Translations under genes and position numbers: made by a program
Source: a candidate division TM6 bacterium GW2011_GWE2_42_60
GTDB lineage: Bacteria > Babelota > Babeliae > Babelales > Babelaceae
NCBI GenBank assembly: GCA_000996275.1
Contig: LCEG01000001.1
Span: forward strand, 248,001-312,000
Reading direction: 5' to 3'
Length of the DNA: 64,000 nt
In this document: piece after piece, positions 18,192 to 27,935 of the stretch
Layout of the letters: each line of letters opens with the position of its first letter
How positions within the stretch are numbered: the stretch's first letter is position 1
The notes under the pieces: model-generated
What the model saw: the letters and a program-made list of their open reading frames with translations, nothing else
The model's database searches: none
What the model was told of the DNA's origin: nothing

Positions 18192-19803
18192 CAAGATTTT
18201 TTGGCTTACGGTGTGCTATGACATGCCGTATAAACAGTATTGCTAAGGTAAGACAGAGTCCTGCCGCAAAAGCAACAGCCCAAGACATTAAGAGTGGCCA
18301 TGTTGACGTTAAGCCTGTAATGAGGAGCGCAACAATGGTTCCGCATACCGCTGGTAGAGAATAGCTTATTTGGGTCTTTACGTGATCAAGATGGTTTGCG
18401 CGTGCTGCCATAGATGAAACGACAGTTGCATCAGTGATAGGAGAGAGATGTGCTCCTGCGACTGCTCCGGCAATCAATGCCCCTAAAGAAGGGTACAAGA
18501 GGGGAATCAGTGTAGGGAAAAGTGGGTACGCTCCAGAAGCGAGGGAGGTAAGTGTTTGAATGGTAAGTGGCATGAGAACTAAGATCGTTCCCCACGAAGA
18601 TCCAGTTGATGCAGTAGTAACGGTAGCAAGTATAAAAATAATAACGGGTAGAAGTGCAAGTGGCAGTTGGAGCGAAATAAGGTGGGCAAGATAGCCGCCT
18701 GTATTGAGCTCTGGGCCATTAATGAGAGTACCTAAGCTAAATGCGAGAAGAAGAACAATCAGTGAGTTCTTCATAAGTGAGATTCCCCTTCCCATAGACA
18801 TGAAAATGTGTATAAGGGAGGCTTGTTTTTGAAGTATGTAAAGAAGACTGGTGATGGTGAGTGTCACTACGCTTGCAAGCAAAAGGCTTGCAAGAACAGA
18901 GCTATTTTTGATGGTATCAATAAACGAGCTCGATGATCCACCAAGCAGAGCGCTCTTCCCTGTCCAGAGAATAAAAAACAGAAGCATAATAATAAACGCA
19001 GCAATAGGAATGATAAAATTCGAAAGGGACCCAGCCTTTTTTGAGTCAGGTTCTATTTTTTGGGTATTTTCTTTGCCGCCAAAAAGGTTGCCTGTTTTGA
19101 GAGCGATTTCTTCATGCTGTTTCATGGTTCCAAACGAAAGTTGGAAGAGTACAATAATTGCCGCCGAAATGATGATAAAAAGTGTATAGAAGATAAAGGG
19201 CAGTGTATGGAGGAGGGTGATGAGCGAGTCTGCATTGATGAGCCAAAGTTGTGCGCTTGTGTCAGAAACACCAGACGTCTGTAGTTGCGTTAAAATCATT
19301 GCGGCCCATGATGTAACAGGGATGATCGAGCAGAGTGGAGAGCTCATCGAATTGAGTAAAAAGGCAAGTTTGACGCGAGGAATTGAAAAAGAGTCAGAAA
19401 GAGGCCGTATAATTGATCCGGTCATGAGATTATTAAGATAGTCGTCGAGCATAAAAACACAAGAAAGAAGAAGCGAACAGCCTTCTGCAGAGCGCTTTGT
19501 GGTCACAAATTTTTTAAGATAAGATGTAGAAGCTGAAATGCCACCTGCGTGTGTCATAAGTTCAATGAGTGTTCCGAGCGCGAGGAGAAAACCAAAAAGC
19601 AACAAACTTGTCGGGTCGCTGATTACCGAGTAAATACTAGAAAATGTGCGGGTGAGGGTTGCGGTAAGTGACCAATGACTGGCAATAAATGCTGCTGAGA
19701 TAATGCCAATAGAAAGCGATAGGATGACATGTCGAAAGAGCGCAGCCGTTGCAAGGACAAGTACAGGGGGGAGTATGACAAGTATTGAGTTTAAAGATTC
19801 CAT
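18178..19803 (-). CDS. nhaC: NhaC-type Na+/H+ antiporter
   Basis: 541 residues with about 12 membrane segments, inner membrane. The LDDYLNNLMTGSIIRPLSD segment, MSSPLCSIIPVTSWAAM, STGSSWGTILVLMPLT and GAHLSPITDATVVSSMAA match the Na_H_antiporter (NhaC) family. Expected role is sodium extrusion or pH and osmotic homeostasis; amino acid exchange has also been shown for relatives, so the substrate is uncertain. It is a single-gene minus-strand unit whose C-terminal codons overlap the end of pepP by 14 bp. The ribosome-binding site is weak. Confidence 0.85.
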   Translation of the reverse strand: MESLNSILVILPPVLVLATAALFRHVILSLSIGIISAAFIASHWSLTATLTRTFSSIYSVISDPTSLLLFGFLLALGTLIELMTHAGGISASTSYLKKFVTTKRSAEGCSLLLSCVFMLDDYLNNLMTGSIIRPLSDSFSIPRVKLAFLLNSMSSPLCSIIPVTSWAAMILTQLQTSGVSDTSAQLWLINADSLITLLHTLPFIFYTLFIIISAAIIVLFQLSFGTMKQHEEIALKTGNLFGGKENTQKIEPDSKKAGSLSNFIIPIAAFIIMLLFFILWTGKSALLGGSSSSFIDTIKNSSVLASLLLASVVTLTITSLLYILQKQASLIHIFMSMGRGISLMKNSLIVLLLAFSLGTLINGPELNTGGYLAHLISLQLPLALLPVIIFILATVTTASTGSSWGTILVLMPLTIQTLTSLASGAYPLFPTLIPLLYPSLGALIAGAVAGAHLSPITDATVVSSMAARANHLDHVKTQISYSLPAVCGTIVALLITGLTSTWPLLMSWAVAFAAGLCLTLAILFIRHVIAHRKPKNLVNAL

Positions 19804-19910
19804 AGTTTTCAGCCGGTCTTAAGGGTTGGTTGTTTAATCAATTATTGCTATTTTACCATGAGTAAAGATTTTTTTAAGAGGGCTATTTTTAGTGATTGCA
19901 CGATGACCGT

Positions 19911-19939
19911 TTGACCAAAAATTGTGGCTGTCGTATACT
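19911..19939 (+). promoter_or_regulatory. Strong candidate promoter of rplM
   Basis: TTGACC (19911-19916), a 17-bp spacer and TATACT (19934-19939), five of six matches at both boxes. It lies 62 bp before the rplM start and is one of the best sigma70-like sites in the window. Confidence 0.75.
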
Positions 19940-20001
19940 GCACTATTGAGTTCCCCGTACGTTATGTAATTATGAAGTTTTAAAAAATTAAGGCGTCCCT
20001 C

Positions 20002-20445
20002 ATGGACATGAATAAAGCATTCTTTTTAAAGGCTGAAGATCATACACCAACTTGGCATCTTATTGATGCTACCGGTAAGGTTGTCGGTCGTCTTGCAAGT
20101 GATATTGCAATTCTCTTGCGCGGTAAGCAAGATCCTTCGTTTACCCCACACACCGATGGTGGTGACTATGTCGTTGTTATCAACGCGGATAAGCTTATTC
20201 TTACTGGTGATAAATTAACTGGTAAAGAGTATGTCTGGTACACGGGCTGGAGAAGTGGTCAAAAACGCGCTACTCCTCGTGAAAAAATGGCGCGCAATCC
20301 TGAGTTTGTTTTGCAGCATTCTGTAGAAGGCATGCTTCCAAAAAATAAAATTGCTCGGCAACAGATTCGGCGTCTTAAGATTTACATGGGCAATGAGCAT
20401 CCACATAAAGCTCAAATTGAAACATCAGCAGCAGCGGCGCTTTAA
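20002..20445 (+). CDS. rplM: Ribosomal protein uL13
   Basis: 147-residue early-assembly protein of the 50S subunit. TWHLIDATGKVVGRLASDIA, DYVVVINADKLILTGDKL, KMLPKN-like GMLPKNKIARQQIRRLKIYMG and NEHPHKAQ are conserved. In most bacteria rpsI (uS9) follows directly; here the next feature is a terminator and then minus-strand genes, so rpsI must lie elsewhere. AAGG lies eight bases before ATG 20002; ATG 20008 is an alternative. Own strong promoter, monocistronic. Confidence 0.96.
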   Translation: MDMNKAFFLKAEDHTPTWHLIDATGKVVGRLASDIAILLRGKQDPSFTPHTDGGDYVVVINADKLILTGDKLTGKEYVWYTGWRSGQKRATPREKMARNPEFVLQHSVEGMLPKNKIARQQIRRLKIYMGNEHPHKAQIETSAAAAL

Positions 20446-20456
20446 GAATTTACTTT

Positions 20457-20503
20457 AAAAAAAGGTCCTCTGAATAAGTCTTATTCAGAGGACCTTTTTT
20501 TTA
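20457..20503. terminator. Bidirectional rho-independent terminator
   Basis: A perfect 16-bp stem (AAGGTCCTCTGAATAA at 20462-20477, its complement at 20481-20496) with a GTC loop. A-tracts and T-tracts flank both sides, so it can stop rplM transcription on the plus strand and M50 protease transcription on the minus strand. Confidence 0.92.
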
Positions 20504-21196
20504 TGTCAAAGCGCGTTTGATGTCTTTTGAGGAGAGAAAAAAGAAGAGAAGGGTGATAAAGAGAAGAGTGATAATCATAAGAAATTCATAGGTCTCTTCT
20601 CGAAAAACGAAGTTTCCCCATTTTTCAAGTGCTAAAATAAGGAGCTGCCCTCCGTCAAGAATGGGGAGGGGGATCAGATTGAAAACGGCAAGGTTAAGAC
20701 TAAGAACAGCAAGGATAAAGAAGAACGGAGCTATGCCATACTCACTATTTTTTGCAATAAGTGAAATAATGCCGATGGGGCCGATGAACCTAGCAATAGG
20801 CTTTTTAGGGTTGGGCTCTTGTGGTATTGGGAGCTTTGGCCTACGCAAAAACGCAAAAATACCGAGTGCAAACAAAAGATTAAAGATAATGCCACCCAGA
20901 AGAATGAGCGTCTTTTGATAAAAAGGCTTTGTCGCAAAGGAGATAGATTCAAAACCTTTTATTGGCTCTCTAAATCCTAAAATATCAACGTACCCACCAA
21001 GTAGCAGCAATGAAACAGAAAATCGTGTTCCAGCGAACCTTGTTTCAAAAATGCGTGGACCAAGTCCAATCGAAAATTCAGGCGCAGAAACACCAAAGAG
21101 TTTACAAAAAGTCCAATGACCGAGCTCATGGGTAATGATAATTGCTGATATACCAAGAAAGGCCCAGAGAAAACGCAGGCCGGTTGATTTTTTCAT
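20501..21196 (-). CDS. Short site-2 protease-like M50 metalloprotease (second copy, no PDZ)
   Basis: 231 residues, inner membrane. HELGH at 23-27 holds the zinc ligands and catalytic Glu, and NLIPLPILDGGQ near residues 173-184 supplies the third ligand Asp. The core FSIGLGPRIFETRFAGTRFSVSLLLLGGYVDI is related to the adjacent larger protease. The central PDZ domain present in RseP is absent, so its substrate choice should differ. It starts 12 bp downstream of the rseP stop, in the same transcript, and looks like a tandem duplication that later shrank. Confidence 0.85.
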   Translation of the reverse strand: MKKSTGLRFLWAFLGISAIIITHELGHWTFCKLFGVSAPEFSIGLGPRIFETRFAGTRFSVSLLLLGGYVDILGFREPIKGFESISFATKPFYQKTLILLGGIIFNLLFALGIFAFLRRPKLPIPQEPNPKKPIARFIGPIGIISLIAKNSEYGIAPFFFILAVLSLNLAVFNLIPLPILDGGQLLILALEKWGNFVFREETYEFLMIITLLFITLLFFFLSSKDIKRALT

Positions 21197-21208
21197 GCAG
21201 CGCCCTTT

Positions 21209-22510
21209 TTAGTGAGAACCAAAAAACCATTTTGAAAATGAATAAATGTCTTTGATGCTGAGCCAGAGCATGAGGAGCATAAGAAGTGCCCAGCACATAT
21301 AAAAGACTATGGCCTTTGTTTTTTCGGGCAGTTGGCGTCGCAGTAGTGCTTCGACAAGAATAATAAGTATCTGGCCACCATCAAGAATTGGTAATGGAAT
21401 GAGGTTAAGCGCAGCAAGGTTAACACTGATAAACGCAAGAAGCAGTAAAAAGAGAGCGAGCCCTTGATTTGCACTTTCTACGGTGGCTGAAATAATCATG
21501 AGTGGGCCACCCATGCCATCGGTGCTCCGTTTAGTAATCATGTTGGAGAATGCGGAAAAAACGCTTAAAAAGAAGCGATGAGTGAGTTTAATGCCTTCTT
21601 TTATAGCGCCTAAAAAGGGAAGGGGTTGTGTTGCTTTGAAGGCGAATGTAACGCCGAGCATGCCCCGTGTTTTTTGCTGTGGATGTTGCACGGGTGTGAC
21701 GGTAAGATAGATTTTTTCGTGGGTGTCTGCAGAGATTAAAGCACCGGTTAAAGGATCTACTCCGAGTGTAGGGATAAAGCCTGTTCCGTGCTCAAAGCTT
21801 GCAGTAGGTTCTGGCGTGGCGTGTTTTTGCGGAACAGCTTGTGCGCGTTTTCTTATGATACTGAGATGGACGGGTTTATTAATATGTTCGGTAATAATTG
21901 CAGAAAGATTTCCTGGATTATTGTCGACGCGCAGCTCGTTGCCCTTGGTGCCTGCATTTTGAGAGAGGTATTCCCCTATGCCTTCCTGGCTTCCATAAAT
22001 AAAATCACCGGGAAGAATGCCTGCTTTTGCTGCAGGGCCATTTGGCTCTACGGTTTTGATAAGAGTCGTTGCGTTTTCAGGGTACAGAAGTGGTGTTGCG
22101 GGGATGCCGATAGAAAAAAGAGCAATGAGCGTAAGATAACAAAAGAGCATGTTAACGATAATGCCTCCTCCAATGACAAAAAACTTTTGCCAGAGAGGTT
22201 TTTTGTTGAAAGAGCGGTGATCATCTCGAACAGCTTCTTGTTGTTCGCCCTGCCCTGGTTCATAGAGGCCTGCTATTTCTACATAGCCGCCGATAGGAAG
22301 CGCTGAGAGTGAGAATTCGGTTTCTCCAATTTTTTTGCTCCATAATTTTGGTCCGAATCCAATAGAAAAAGAAGGAGTTGAAATGTCAAAAAGTTTACAA
22401 AAGAGGAAGTGTCCTAATTCGTGGATGGCAATGAGAAATCCAATGCCAAAAATACCAATGCAAAGTAAAAAAAGTCCCTTAAGTGCGGAAAAAAGGAGCG
22501 CGAATCCCAT
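21209..22510 (-). CDS. rseP: RseP-type site-2 intramembrane zinc metalloprotease
   Basis: 433 residues. HELGH is at 30-34, FSIGFGPKLW and IGGYVEIAGL form the membrane beta hairpin region, a PDZ-like domain (VEPNGPAAKAGILPGDFI) begins near residue 150, and NLIPLPILDGGQ lies near residue 378. RseP cleaves anti-sigma factors and clears remnant signal peptides in the inner membrane. The usual neighbours dxr, bamA and cdsA are absent. A Ser/Pro-rich stretch follows the PDZ core. It is the first gene of a two-protease unit, divergent from the rpsL cluster. Confidence 0.9.
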   Translation of the reverse strand: MGFALLFSALKGLFLLCIGIFGIGFLIAIHELGHFLFCKLFDISTPSFSIGFGPKLWSKKIGETEFSLSALPIGGYVEIAGLYEPGQGEQQEAVRDDHRSFNKKPLWQKFFVIGGGIIVNMLFCYLTLIALFSIGIPATPLLYPENATTLIKTVEPNGPAAKAGILPGDFIYGSQEGIGEYLSQNAGTKGNELRVDNNPGNLSAIITEHINKPVHLSIIRKRAQAVPQKHATPEPTASFEHGTGFIPTLGVDPLTGALISADTHEKIYLTVTPVQHPQQKTRGMLGVTFAFKATQPLPFLGAIKEGIKLTHRFFLSVFSAFSNMITKRSTDGMGGPLMIISATVESANQGLALFLLLLAFISVNLAALNLIPLPILDGGQILIILVEALLRRQLPEKTKAIVFYMCWALLMLLMLWLSIKDIYSFSKWFFGSH

Positions 22511-22790
22511 GAAAAATCCTTAATTTGTTCTTGTAAAGAGCCATAAAGCCCGATATACTGTGATACGATAACTCTAACATAAAATAAGGCGATGACCAAC
22601 TAGCCCTTTTGGAAGGTGCGGTCGAGGCTTGGTTAGTTCAAGGTTTTTCTTGAAAAATTTACCAAAAGAGTTAGAATGAGGCTGCCCCTCTAAAAGTTTT
22701 TTGTGGACTCCTGTTCACAGTAGACGAGTGTGGAAAAGAAACGGTATACCGAAGTTGTCCTAAAATTTGTTTAACTCAGGGATTTTTATA
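22511..22790 (+). promoter_or_regulatory. Upstream region of the ribosomal cluster with two candidate promoters
   Basis: 280 bp without a gene between rseP (-) and rpsL (+). Two sigma70-like sites point toward rpsL: TTGTAA-17-TATACT (22531-22559) and TTGAAA-16-TAGAAT (22650-22677). Transcripts would have leaders of roughly 230 and 110 nt. A weak inverted repeat (AACTAGCC at about 22598, GGTTAGTT near 22631) could fold in the longer leader. I see no recognised ribosomal-protein leader motif. A minus-strand promoter for rseP must also lie here but is not clear. Confidence 0.5.
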
Positions 22791-23168
22791 ATGCCCACGA
22801 TTAATCAGCTTGTCCGTTCTAATCGAACGAGACAGAAGAGTAAATCAAAAAGCCGAGCGCTGATGGGAAATCCTCAGGTGCGTGGTGTTTGTACTAGGGT
22901 GTTTACCACAACCCCTAAAAAACCAAACTCCGCTCTTCGTAAGGTTGCTCGTGTGAAGCTTGCCAATGGAATTGAAATTACAGCTTACATTGGTGGCGAA
23001 GGTCACAATTTGCAAGAACACTCAATGGTATTAGTACGCGGTGGCAGGGTAAAAGACTTGCCAGGTGTGAAGTATCATATTGTTCGAGGCGCGCTTGACG
23101 CCGCTGGTGTTGAAAATAGAAAACAGGGGCGTTCGCTGTATGGCGCCAAGAAGCCGAAAAAGAGTTGA
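22791..23168 (+). CDS. rpsL: Ribosomal protein uS12
   Basis: 125 residues. Decoding-centre protein; [17 protein letters not shown] contains the lysine whose change gives streptomycin resistance, and it is the wild-type Lys here. The [12 protein letters not shown] loop is intact too. GGGA lies eight bases before ATG 22791; the frame extends upstream but those residues are not conserved. First gene of the long ribosomal cluster. Confidence 0.97.
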   Translation: MPTINQLVRSNRTRQKSKSKSRALMGNPQVRGVCTRVFTTTPKKPNSALRKVARVKLANGIEITAYIGGEGHNLQEHSMVLVRGGRVKDLPGVKYHIVRGALDAAGVENRKQGRSLYGAKKPKKS

Positions 23169-23180
23169 GGGTAGCAGGGT

Positions 23181-23663
23181 ATGGCAAGGCGTAGATCGGT
23201 AAGTTTTGTTCGGAATGTCGGGGTTGATCCACGATTTGGTTCCGAATCAATTCAAAAACTTATAAATGTCGTAATGTGGCGTGGCAAAAAAAATGTTGCC
23301 CGCGCTATTGTATATGAAGCGCTTGATGTGGTCATTAAGCGTTGTGAAGGAAGCCAAGAGAAGGCACTTGATATTTACCATCGGGCGATTGAACAGATTA
23401 CTCCAGTAATTGAAGTTCGACCACGTCGTGTTGGTGGAAGTGTCTATCAGATTCCAAAAGAAGTTAATCCACAAAGAGCTCGCGCTCTAGCGCTTCGTTG
23501 GCTGATTTCTAATGCCGCTGATCGTCCTGATAAGACGATGGGTGTGCGCTTAGCTAACGAGTTGCTTGATGCTGCTGAAGGGCGTGGCGGCGCTCTCAAG
23601 AAGAAGCTAGATGTTCATAAAATGGCCGAATCAAACCGCGCCTTTTCGCATTACGCGTGGTAG
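23181..23663 (+). CDS. rpsG: Ribosomal protein uS7
   Basis: 160 residues, head-domain assembly protein of the 30S subunit. Conserved segments VRPRRVGGSVYQIPKEV and MGVRLANELLDAAEGRGGALKKKLDVHKMAESNRAFSHYAW (C-terminal) are present. It lies 12 bp after rpsL, followed by fusA, the normal str order. Confidence 0.97.
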   Translation: MARRRSVSFVRNVGVDPRFGSESIQKLINVVMWRGKKNVARAIVYEALDVVIKRCEGSQEKALDIYHRAIEQITPVIEVRPRRVGGSVYQIPKEVNPQRARALALRWLISNAADRPDKTMGVRLANELLDAAEGRGGALKKKLDVHKMAESNRAFSHYAW

Positions 23664-23675
23664 GAGTAGGTTAAG

Positions 23676-25748
23676 ATGAGTGTTCCTTTAGATCGTATTA
23701 GAAATATTGGTATTGCGGCTCATATCGATGCAGGCAAGACGACCGTTACAGAACGTGTGCTTTTTTATACGGGACTTTCACACAAGATAGGTGAAGTTCA
23801 CGAAGGTGGCGCAACGACAGACTGGATGGAGCAAGAGAAAGAACGTGGTATTACCATTCAATCTGCTGCGGTAACGTGTAAGTGGCAAAACTGTCAAATC
23901 AACATTATTGATACTCCGGGTCACGTTGACTTCACTATTGAAGTTGGCCGTTCCTTGCGGGTACTTGATGGTGTTGTTGCTGTTTTCTGTGGTGTTGGCG
24001 GTGTTCAGCCGCAGACAGAAACGGTCTGGCGCCAAGCGAATCGATATCGCGTGCCGCGCATCATGTTTGTCAATAAGATGGATCGTGTTGGTGCCAACTT
24101 CCTTAAGGTAGTAGAAGAGGCTAATACCAAGTTGCATGCAAATGCTGTTGCAATGCAGCTTCCTATTGGTGAGTCTGAAAACTTTCAAGGTGTTGTCGAT
24201 CTTTTAACACGCAAAAGCCTTACTTTTGGCGATGGAAACGATCGAGGAGCATCTGTCGAAGCAGGTGAAATTCCTAGCGAATTGAAGGCGCAGGTTGAAG
24301 AGTTGCGCGCATTGATGGTCGAAAAGATTTGCGAGCTCGATGACACTCTCTCGGATAAATTTATCAATGAGCAAGAAATCACCATTCCTGAACTGAAAGC
24401 AGTGTTACGTAAGGGCGTTCTCGAACGCGTTATTGTACCTGCATTCTGTGGGGCTGCTTTTAAAGATAAAGCTATTCAGCCGATGCTTGATGCGGTTGTT
24501 GATTATCTTCCTTCTCCGCTTGATATACCAAGTGTTTCGGGTGAAATTCCTCGCACGGGAAAAATGGTTGAGCGTCATGCAGATCCTAAAGATCCGCTTG
24601 CAGGTCTTGTTTTTAAAATTGCAACGGATCAGTTTGGGACGCTCTGCTTTGTTCGTATCTATTCAGGTACGTTAAAAGCAGGTTCATATGTTTTTAATTC
24701 AAGTCGCGATAATAAAGAACGGGTAAGTCGCTTAGTTCGTCTTCATGCTAACAAGCGTGAGGAAGTTGAGGAGTTGACGGCAGGTGATATCGGCGCGATC
24801 GTTGGTCTAAAAGATGTGATGACGGGCGATACTATCTGTGATGAGAATAATCCGATTGTGCTCGAAAAAATTGATGTGCCAGCTGCGGTTATATCGACTT
24901 CGGTTGAACCAAAAAGCAAATCTGACTACGAAAAGCTTACGAATGCTTTGCGCAAAATGATACAGGAAGATCCATCATTGCGGTTTACCTTTAATCGCGA
25001 GACGGGTCAAACGGTTATTAGCGGTATGGGTGAGCTTCATTTGGAAATTGTTGTAGACCGGCTTCGTCGTGAGCATAAAGTTGAGGCTGTTCAAGGCAAA
25101 ATGCAAGTGGCCTTTAAAGAAACGATACAGAAGAAGGTTGATGCAGAAGGAAAATACATCAAACAATCTGGTGGTCGTGGTCAATATGGGCATGTTTGGA
25201 TTCGTTTTGAGCCGCTTGAGCGTGGAAAAGGATTTGAGTTTGTTGATGAAATCGTTGGTGGATCGATTCCTCGTGAATTTATTCCCGCGGTTCAAAAGGG
25301 ACTTGAAGAGGCAATCAATAATGGCATTCTCGGTGGGTATGCTGTGGTAGACGTAAGAGCTGCGCTTTATGATGGTTCTTACCATGATGTTGACTCTTCT
25401 GAAATGGCTTTCCAAATTGCAGCGTCTTTGGCGTTGAAGGAAGCTATGAGGAATGGGGATGCGTGTCTACTTGAGCCTATAATGAGTGTTGAAGTTGAAA
25501 CTCCAGAAGAATACCTTGGCGATGTCATGGGTGATTTAAACTCTCGTCGCGGACGTATTCTTGGAATGGAAGAACGGCATGGCGCACAAATCGTGCATGC
25601 TGAAGTTCCCCTTGCAGAAATGTTTGGTTATTCAACAACGTTGCGTTCGATGTCAAAAGGACGTGCAACGTACACGATGGAATTTGTGACGTATCAAAAG
25701 GTCCCTAAGGCAACGCAGGACCAGATATTGAGCGCAAATGCAAAATAG
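23676..25748 (+). CDS. fusA: Elongation factor G
   Basis: 690-residue translocation GTPase. G1 [10 protein letters not shown]2 [11 protein letters not shown]3 DTPGHVDF and G4 NKMDR are all intact. Domains II to V follow, with [14 protein letters not shown] (domain IV) and the tip [14 protein letters not shown]. The length is standard, and only one fusA copy is seen here. Preceded by rpsG (12 bp) and followed by tuf. Confidence 0.97.
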   Translation: MSVPLDRIRNIGIAAHIDAGKTTVTERVLFYTGLSHKIGEVHEGGATTDWMEQEKERGITIQSAAVTCKWQNCQINIIDTPGHVDFTIEVGRSLRVLDGVVAVFCGVGGVQPQTETVWRQANRYRVPRIMFVNKMDRVGANFLKVVEEANTKLHANAVAMQLPIGESENFQGVVDLLTRKSLTFGDGNDRGASVEAGEIPSELKAQVEELRALMVEKICELDDTLSDKFINEQEITIPELKAVLRKGVLERVIVPAFCGAAFKDKAIQPMLDAVVDYLPSPLDIPSVSGEIPRTGKMVERHADPKDPLAGLVFKIATDQFGTLCFVRIYSGTLKAGSYVFNSSRDNKERVSRLVRLHANKREEVEELTAGDIGAIVGLKDVMTGDTICDENNPIVLEKIDVPAAVISTSVEPKSKSDYEKLTNALRKMIQEDPSLRFTFNRETGQTVISGMGELHLEIVVDRLRREHKVEAVQGKMQVAFKETIQKKVDAEGKYIKQSGGRGQYGHVWIRFEPLERGKGFEFVDEIVGGSIPREFIPAVQKGLEEAINNGILGGYAVVDVRAALYDGSYHDVDSSEMAFQIAASLALKEAMRNGDACLLEPIMSVEVETPEEYLGDVMGDLNSRRGRILGMEERHGAQIVHAEVPLAEMFGYSTTLRSMSKGRATYTMEFVTYQKVPKATQDQILSANAK

Positions 25749-25787
25749 GCAGTTTTTGTTTAAGTTTTTGTTTTTTTGGAGATAACG

Positions 25788-26978
25788 ATGGCAAAAGGTG
25801 TTTTTGAACGTAAGAAGCCTCACGTAAACGTGGGAACGATTGGTCACGTTGACCATGGAAAAACAACTTTGACAGCAGCGATTACAAAAACGCTTGCTTC
25901 AAAGGGGTGGGCTGAAGAACGTCGCTTTGATCAAATTGATAATGCGCCAGAAGAGCGTGAGCGTGGTATTACCATTGCTATTTCTCATGTTGAGTATGAA
26001 ACAGAGAAGCGTCACTACGCACACATCGACTGTCCTGGCCATGCTGACTATGTGAAAAACATGATCACTGGTGCAGCACAGATGGATGGCGCTATTTTGG
26101 TTGTGTCTGCGGCTGATGGTGCTATGCCTCAAACGCGTGAACACATTCTTCTAGCGAAAAACGTTGGTGTTCCTTCGTTGGTTGTCTATCTCAATAAAGT
26201 CGACATGGTTGACGATCCTGAGATGGTAGACATGGTTGAAGAAGAAATTCGCGACCTTCTTAAGAAGTACGATTTCCCTGGGGATGCAATTCCAGTGGTT
26301 CGTGGTTCAGCGCTTAAGGCGCTTGAGGGTGATCAAGGTGAACTTGGTGCTCAATCTATTATTAAATTAATGAATGCACTTGATTCCTACGTTCCAGAAC
26401 CAGCACGCGAAATGGATAAACCATTTCTTATGGCTGTTGAAGGTGTTTTCAGTATCTCAGGTCGCGGAACAGTTGCGACAGGTCGTATTGAACGTGGAAG
26501 AATCAAGGTTGGTGAAGAAGTCGATCTTATTGGTTTTGGCGCAAAGGCTAAGACAACCGTAACAGGCGTTGAGATGTTTAGAAAGACTCTCAATGAAGGT
26601 CAGGCTGGTGATAACGTTGGTCTTTTATTGCGTGGTGTTGAAAAGGATGCTATCGAACGTGGTATGGTTCTTGCCAAGCCAGGGTCGGTGACTCCTCATC
26701 GCAAGTTTAAGTGCCAAGTATACGTCTTGTCGAAAGATGAAGGCGGACGTCACTCACCATTCTTTAACGGGTACCGTCCACAGTTCTATTTTAGAACAAC
26801 CGATGTTACCGGCTTAGTACAGCTTCCTGCGGGACGTGAGATGGTGATGCCAGGTGATAACGTACTGTTGGAAGTTGAGTTAATTTCGCCAATCGCCATG
26901 GAAAAAGATGGACGTTTTGCGATTCGTGAAGGCGGTAGAACTGTTGGTTCTGGCGTTGTTACAGATATTTTGGATTAG
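25788..26978 (+). CDS. tuf: Elongation factor Tu
   Basis: 396-residue GTPase that brings aminoacyl-tRNA to the ribosome. [31 protein letters not shown] and GSALKALEG are conserved, as are domain II ([13 protein letters not shown]) and domain III ([10 protein letters not shown]). The true start is ATG 25788 after TTGGAGATAACG; an upstream in-frame start at 25776 adds four unconserved residues. rpsJ follows immediately, joining the str and S10 groups. Confidence 0.97.
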   Translation: MAKGVFERKKPHVNVGTIGHVDHGKTTLTAAITKTLASKGWAEERRFDQIDNAPEERERGITIAISHVEYETEKRHYAHIDCPGHADYVKNMITGAAQMDGAILVVSAADGAMPQTREHILLAKNVGVPSLVVYLNKVDMVDDPEMVDMVEEEIRDLLKKYDFPGDAIPVVRGSALKALEGDQGELGAQSIIKLMNALDSYVPEPAREMDKPFLMAVEGVFSISGRGTVATGRIERGRIKVGEEVDLIGFGAKAKTTVTGVEMFRKTLNEGQAGDNVGLLLRGVEKDAIERGMVLAKPGSVTPHRKFKCQVYVLSKDEGGRHSPFFNGYRPQFYFRTTDVTGLVQLPAGREMVMPGDNVLLEVELISPIAMEKDGRFAIREGGRTVGSGVVTDILD

Positions 26979-26993
26979 TAAGGTTGGCTGCTA

Positions 26994-27299
26994 ATGAAGA
27001 AGCAGAAAATTCGTTTGACGCTTAAGTCGTATGATCATCAATTGCTCGATAAAGCGGTCAAGCAAATTGCATTAGCTGTAAGGCGTACAGGTTCACAAAT
27101 TGTGGGGCCTGTACCCCTTCCAAATAAGCAACGGTGTTTTACGGTTTTGCGATCTCCGCACATCGATAAAAAGTCTCGTGAGCAATTTGAGTTGACTACA
27201 CATCGCCGCATATTGGATATTGTTGCACCTTCTGACCAGACAATGGATGCGCTCATGAAGTTGAGCATATCCTCTGGCGTAGATGTCGAGATTAAGTAG
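26994..27299 (+). CDS. rpsJ: Ribosomal protein uS10
   Basis: 101 residues. 30S head protein that also acts as NusE in transcription antitermination. [17 protein letters not shown] and [29 protein letters not shown] are typical. In many bacteria it opens the S10 operon; here it is 15 bp after tuf with no sign of a separate promoter. Confidence 0.97.
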   Translation: MKKQKIRLTLKSYDHQLLDKAVKQIALAVRRTGSQIVGPVPLPNKQRCFTVLRSPHIDKKSREQFELTTHRRILDIVAPSDQTMDALMKLSISSGVDVEIK

Positions 27300-27309
27300 G
27301 AGTCGCTCA

Positions 27310-27933
27310 ATGATCAACGGTCTTTGGGGCATAAAAATAGGAATGACGCAGGTCTTTTCCGATGATCATCAGGTTGTCCCGGTGACAGCCATTGATGTTT
27401 CAAATTGGTTTATTACGCAAGTAAAGACTGCGGAAAAAGATGGTTATGATGCAGTGCAGTTTGGTTTGCTTCGTCCACGGTATCGTGGACAGGCTTTCGC
27501 TGCTGAATGGATCACGTCTCCGAAGCGGTATTTTATGATCCTTCGCGAGGTTCGTGTAGTTGATGCAGCTGCACAATTTGTGATTGGACAGGAAGTGAAT
27601 GCACCCGAGGTTCTTGCCAAGGGTGATGTTATCGATGCGCTTGGTATTACCATTGGTAAAGGATTCCAGGGCGTTGTTAAACGTCATGGACACAAGGGTG
27701 GCCGTGCAAGTCATGGTGATAAACTTGGTCGTGGGCCTGGATCTTTAGAAGGTTTACGGAGAAGCGGTCGTGTGCGTAAGGGGCGTAAGTTACCTGGGCA
27801 CATGGGTGTGACACAGCGTGCAATTAAAAATCTTGAGGTCGTTATTGTTGATCAAGATGCGCGTGTTGTCTTCGTTAAGGGCTCAGTTCCTGGCAGGGCA
27901 GATTCAATGGTGTTTCTCAGAAAGAGTAAGTAG
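27310..27933 (+). CDS. rplC: Ribosomal protein uL3
   Basis: 207 residues. 50S assembly-initiator protein whose loop reaches the peptidyl transferase centre; GHKGGRASHGDKLGRGPGSL is that loop. AGGAG lies eight bases before ATG 27310, which supports this start over the in-frame one at 27283 inside rpsJ. Confidence 0.96.
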   Translation: MINGLWGIKIGMTQVFSDDHQVVPVTAIDVSNWFITQVKTAEKDGYDAVQFGLLRPRYRGQAFAAEWITSPKRYFMILREVRVVDAAAQFVIGQEVNAPEVLAKGDVIDALGITIGKGFQGVVKRHGHKGGRASHGDKLGRGPGSLEGLRRSGRVRKGRKLPGHMGVTQRAIKNLEVVIVDQDARVVFVKGSVPGRADSMVFLRKSK

Positions 27934-27935
27934 CT

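Noticed and set aside
22598-22640. Ribosomal-protein autoregulatory leader before rpsL
   Set aside because: Only a weak 8-bp imperfect inverted repeat is seen, not matching a known uS12/uS7 or uS4 leader.
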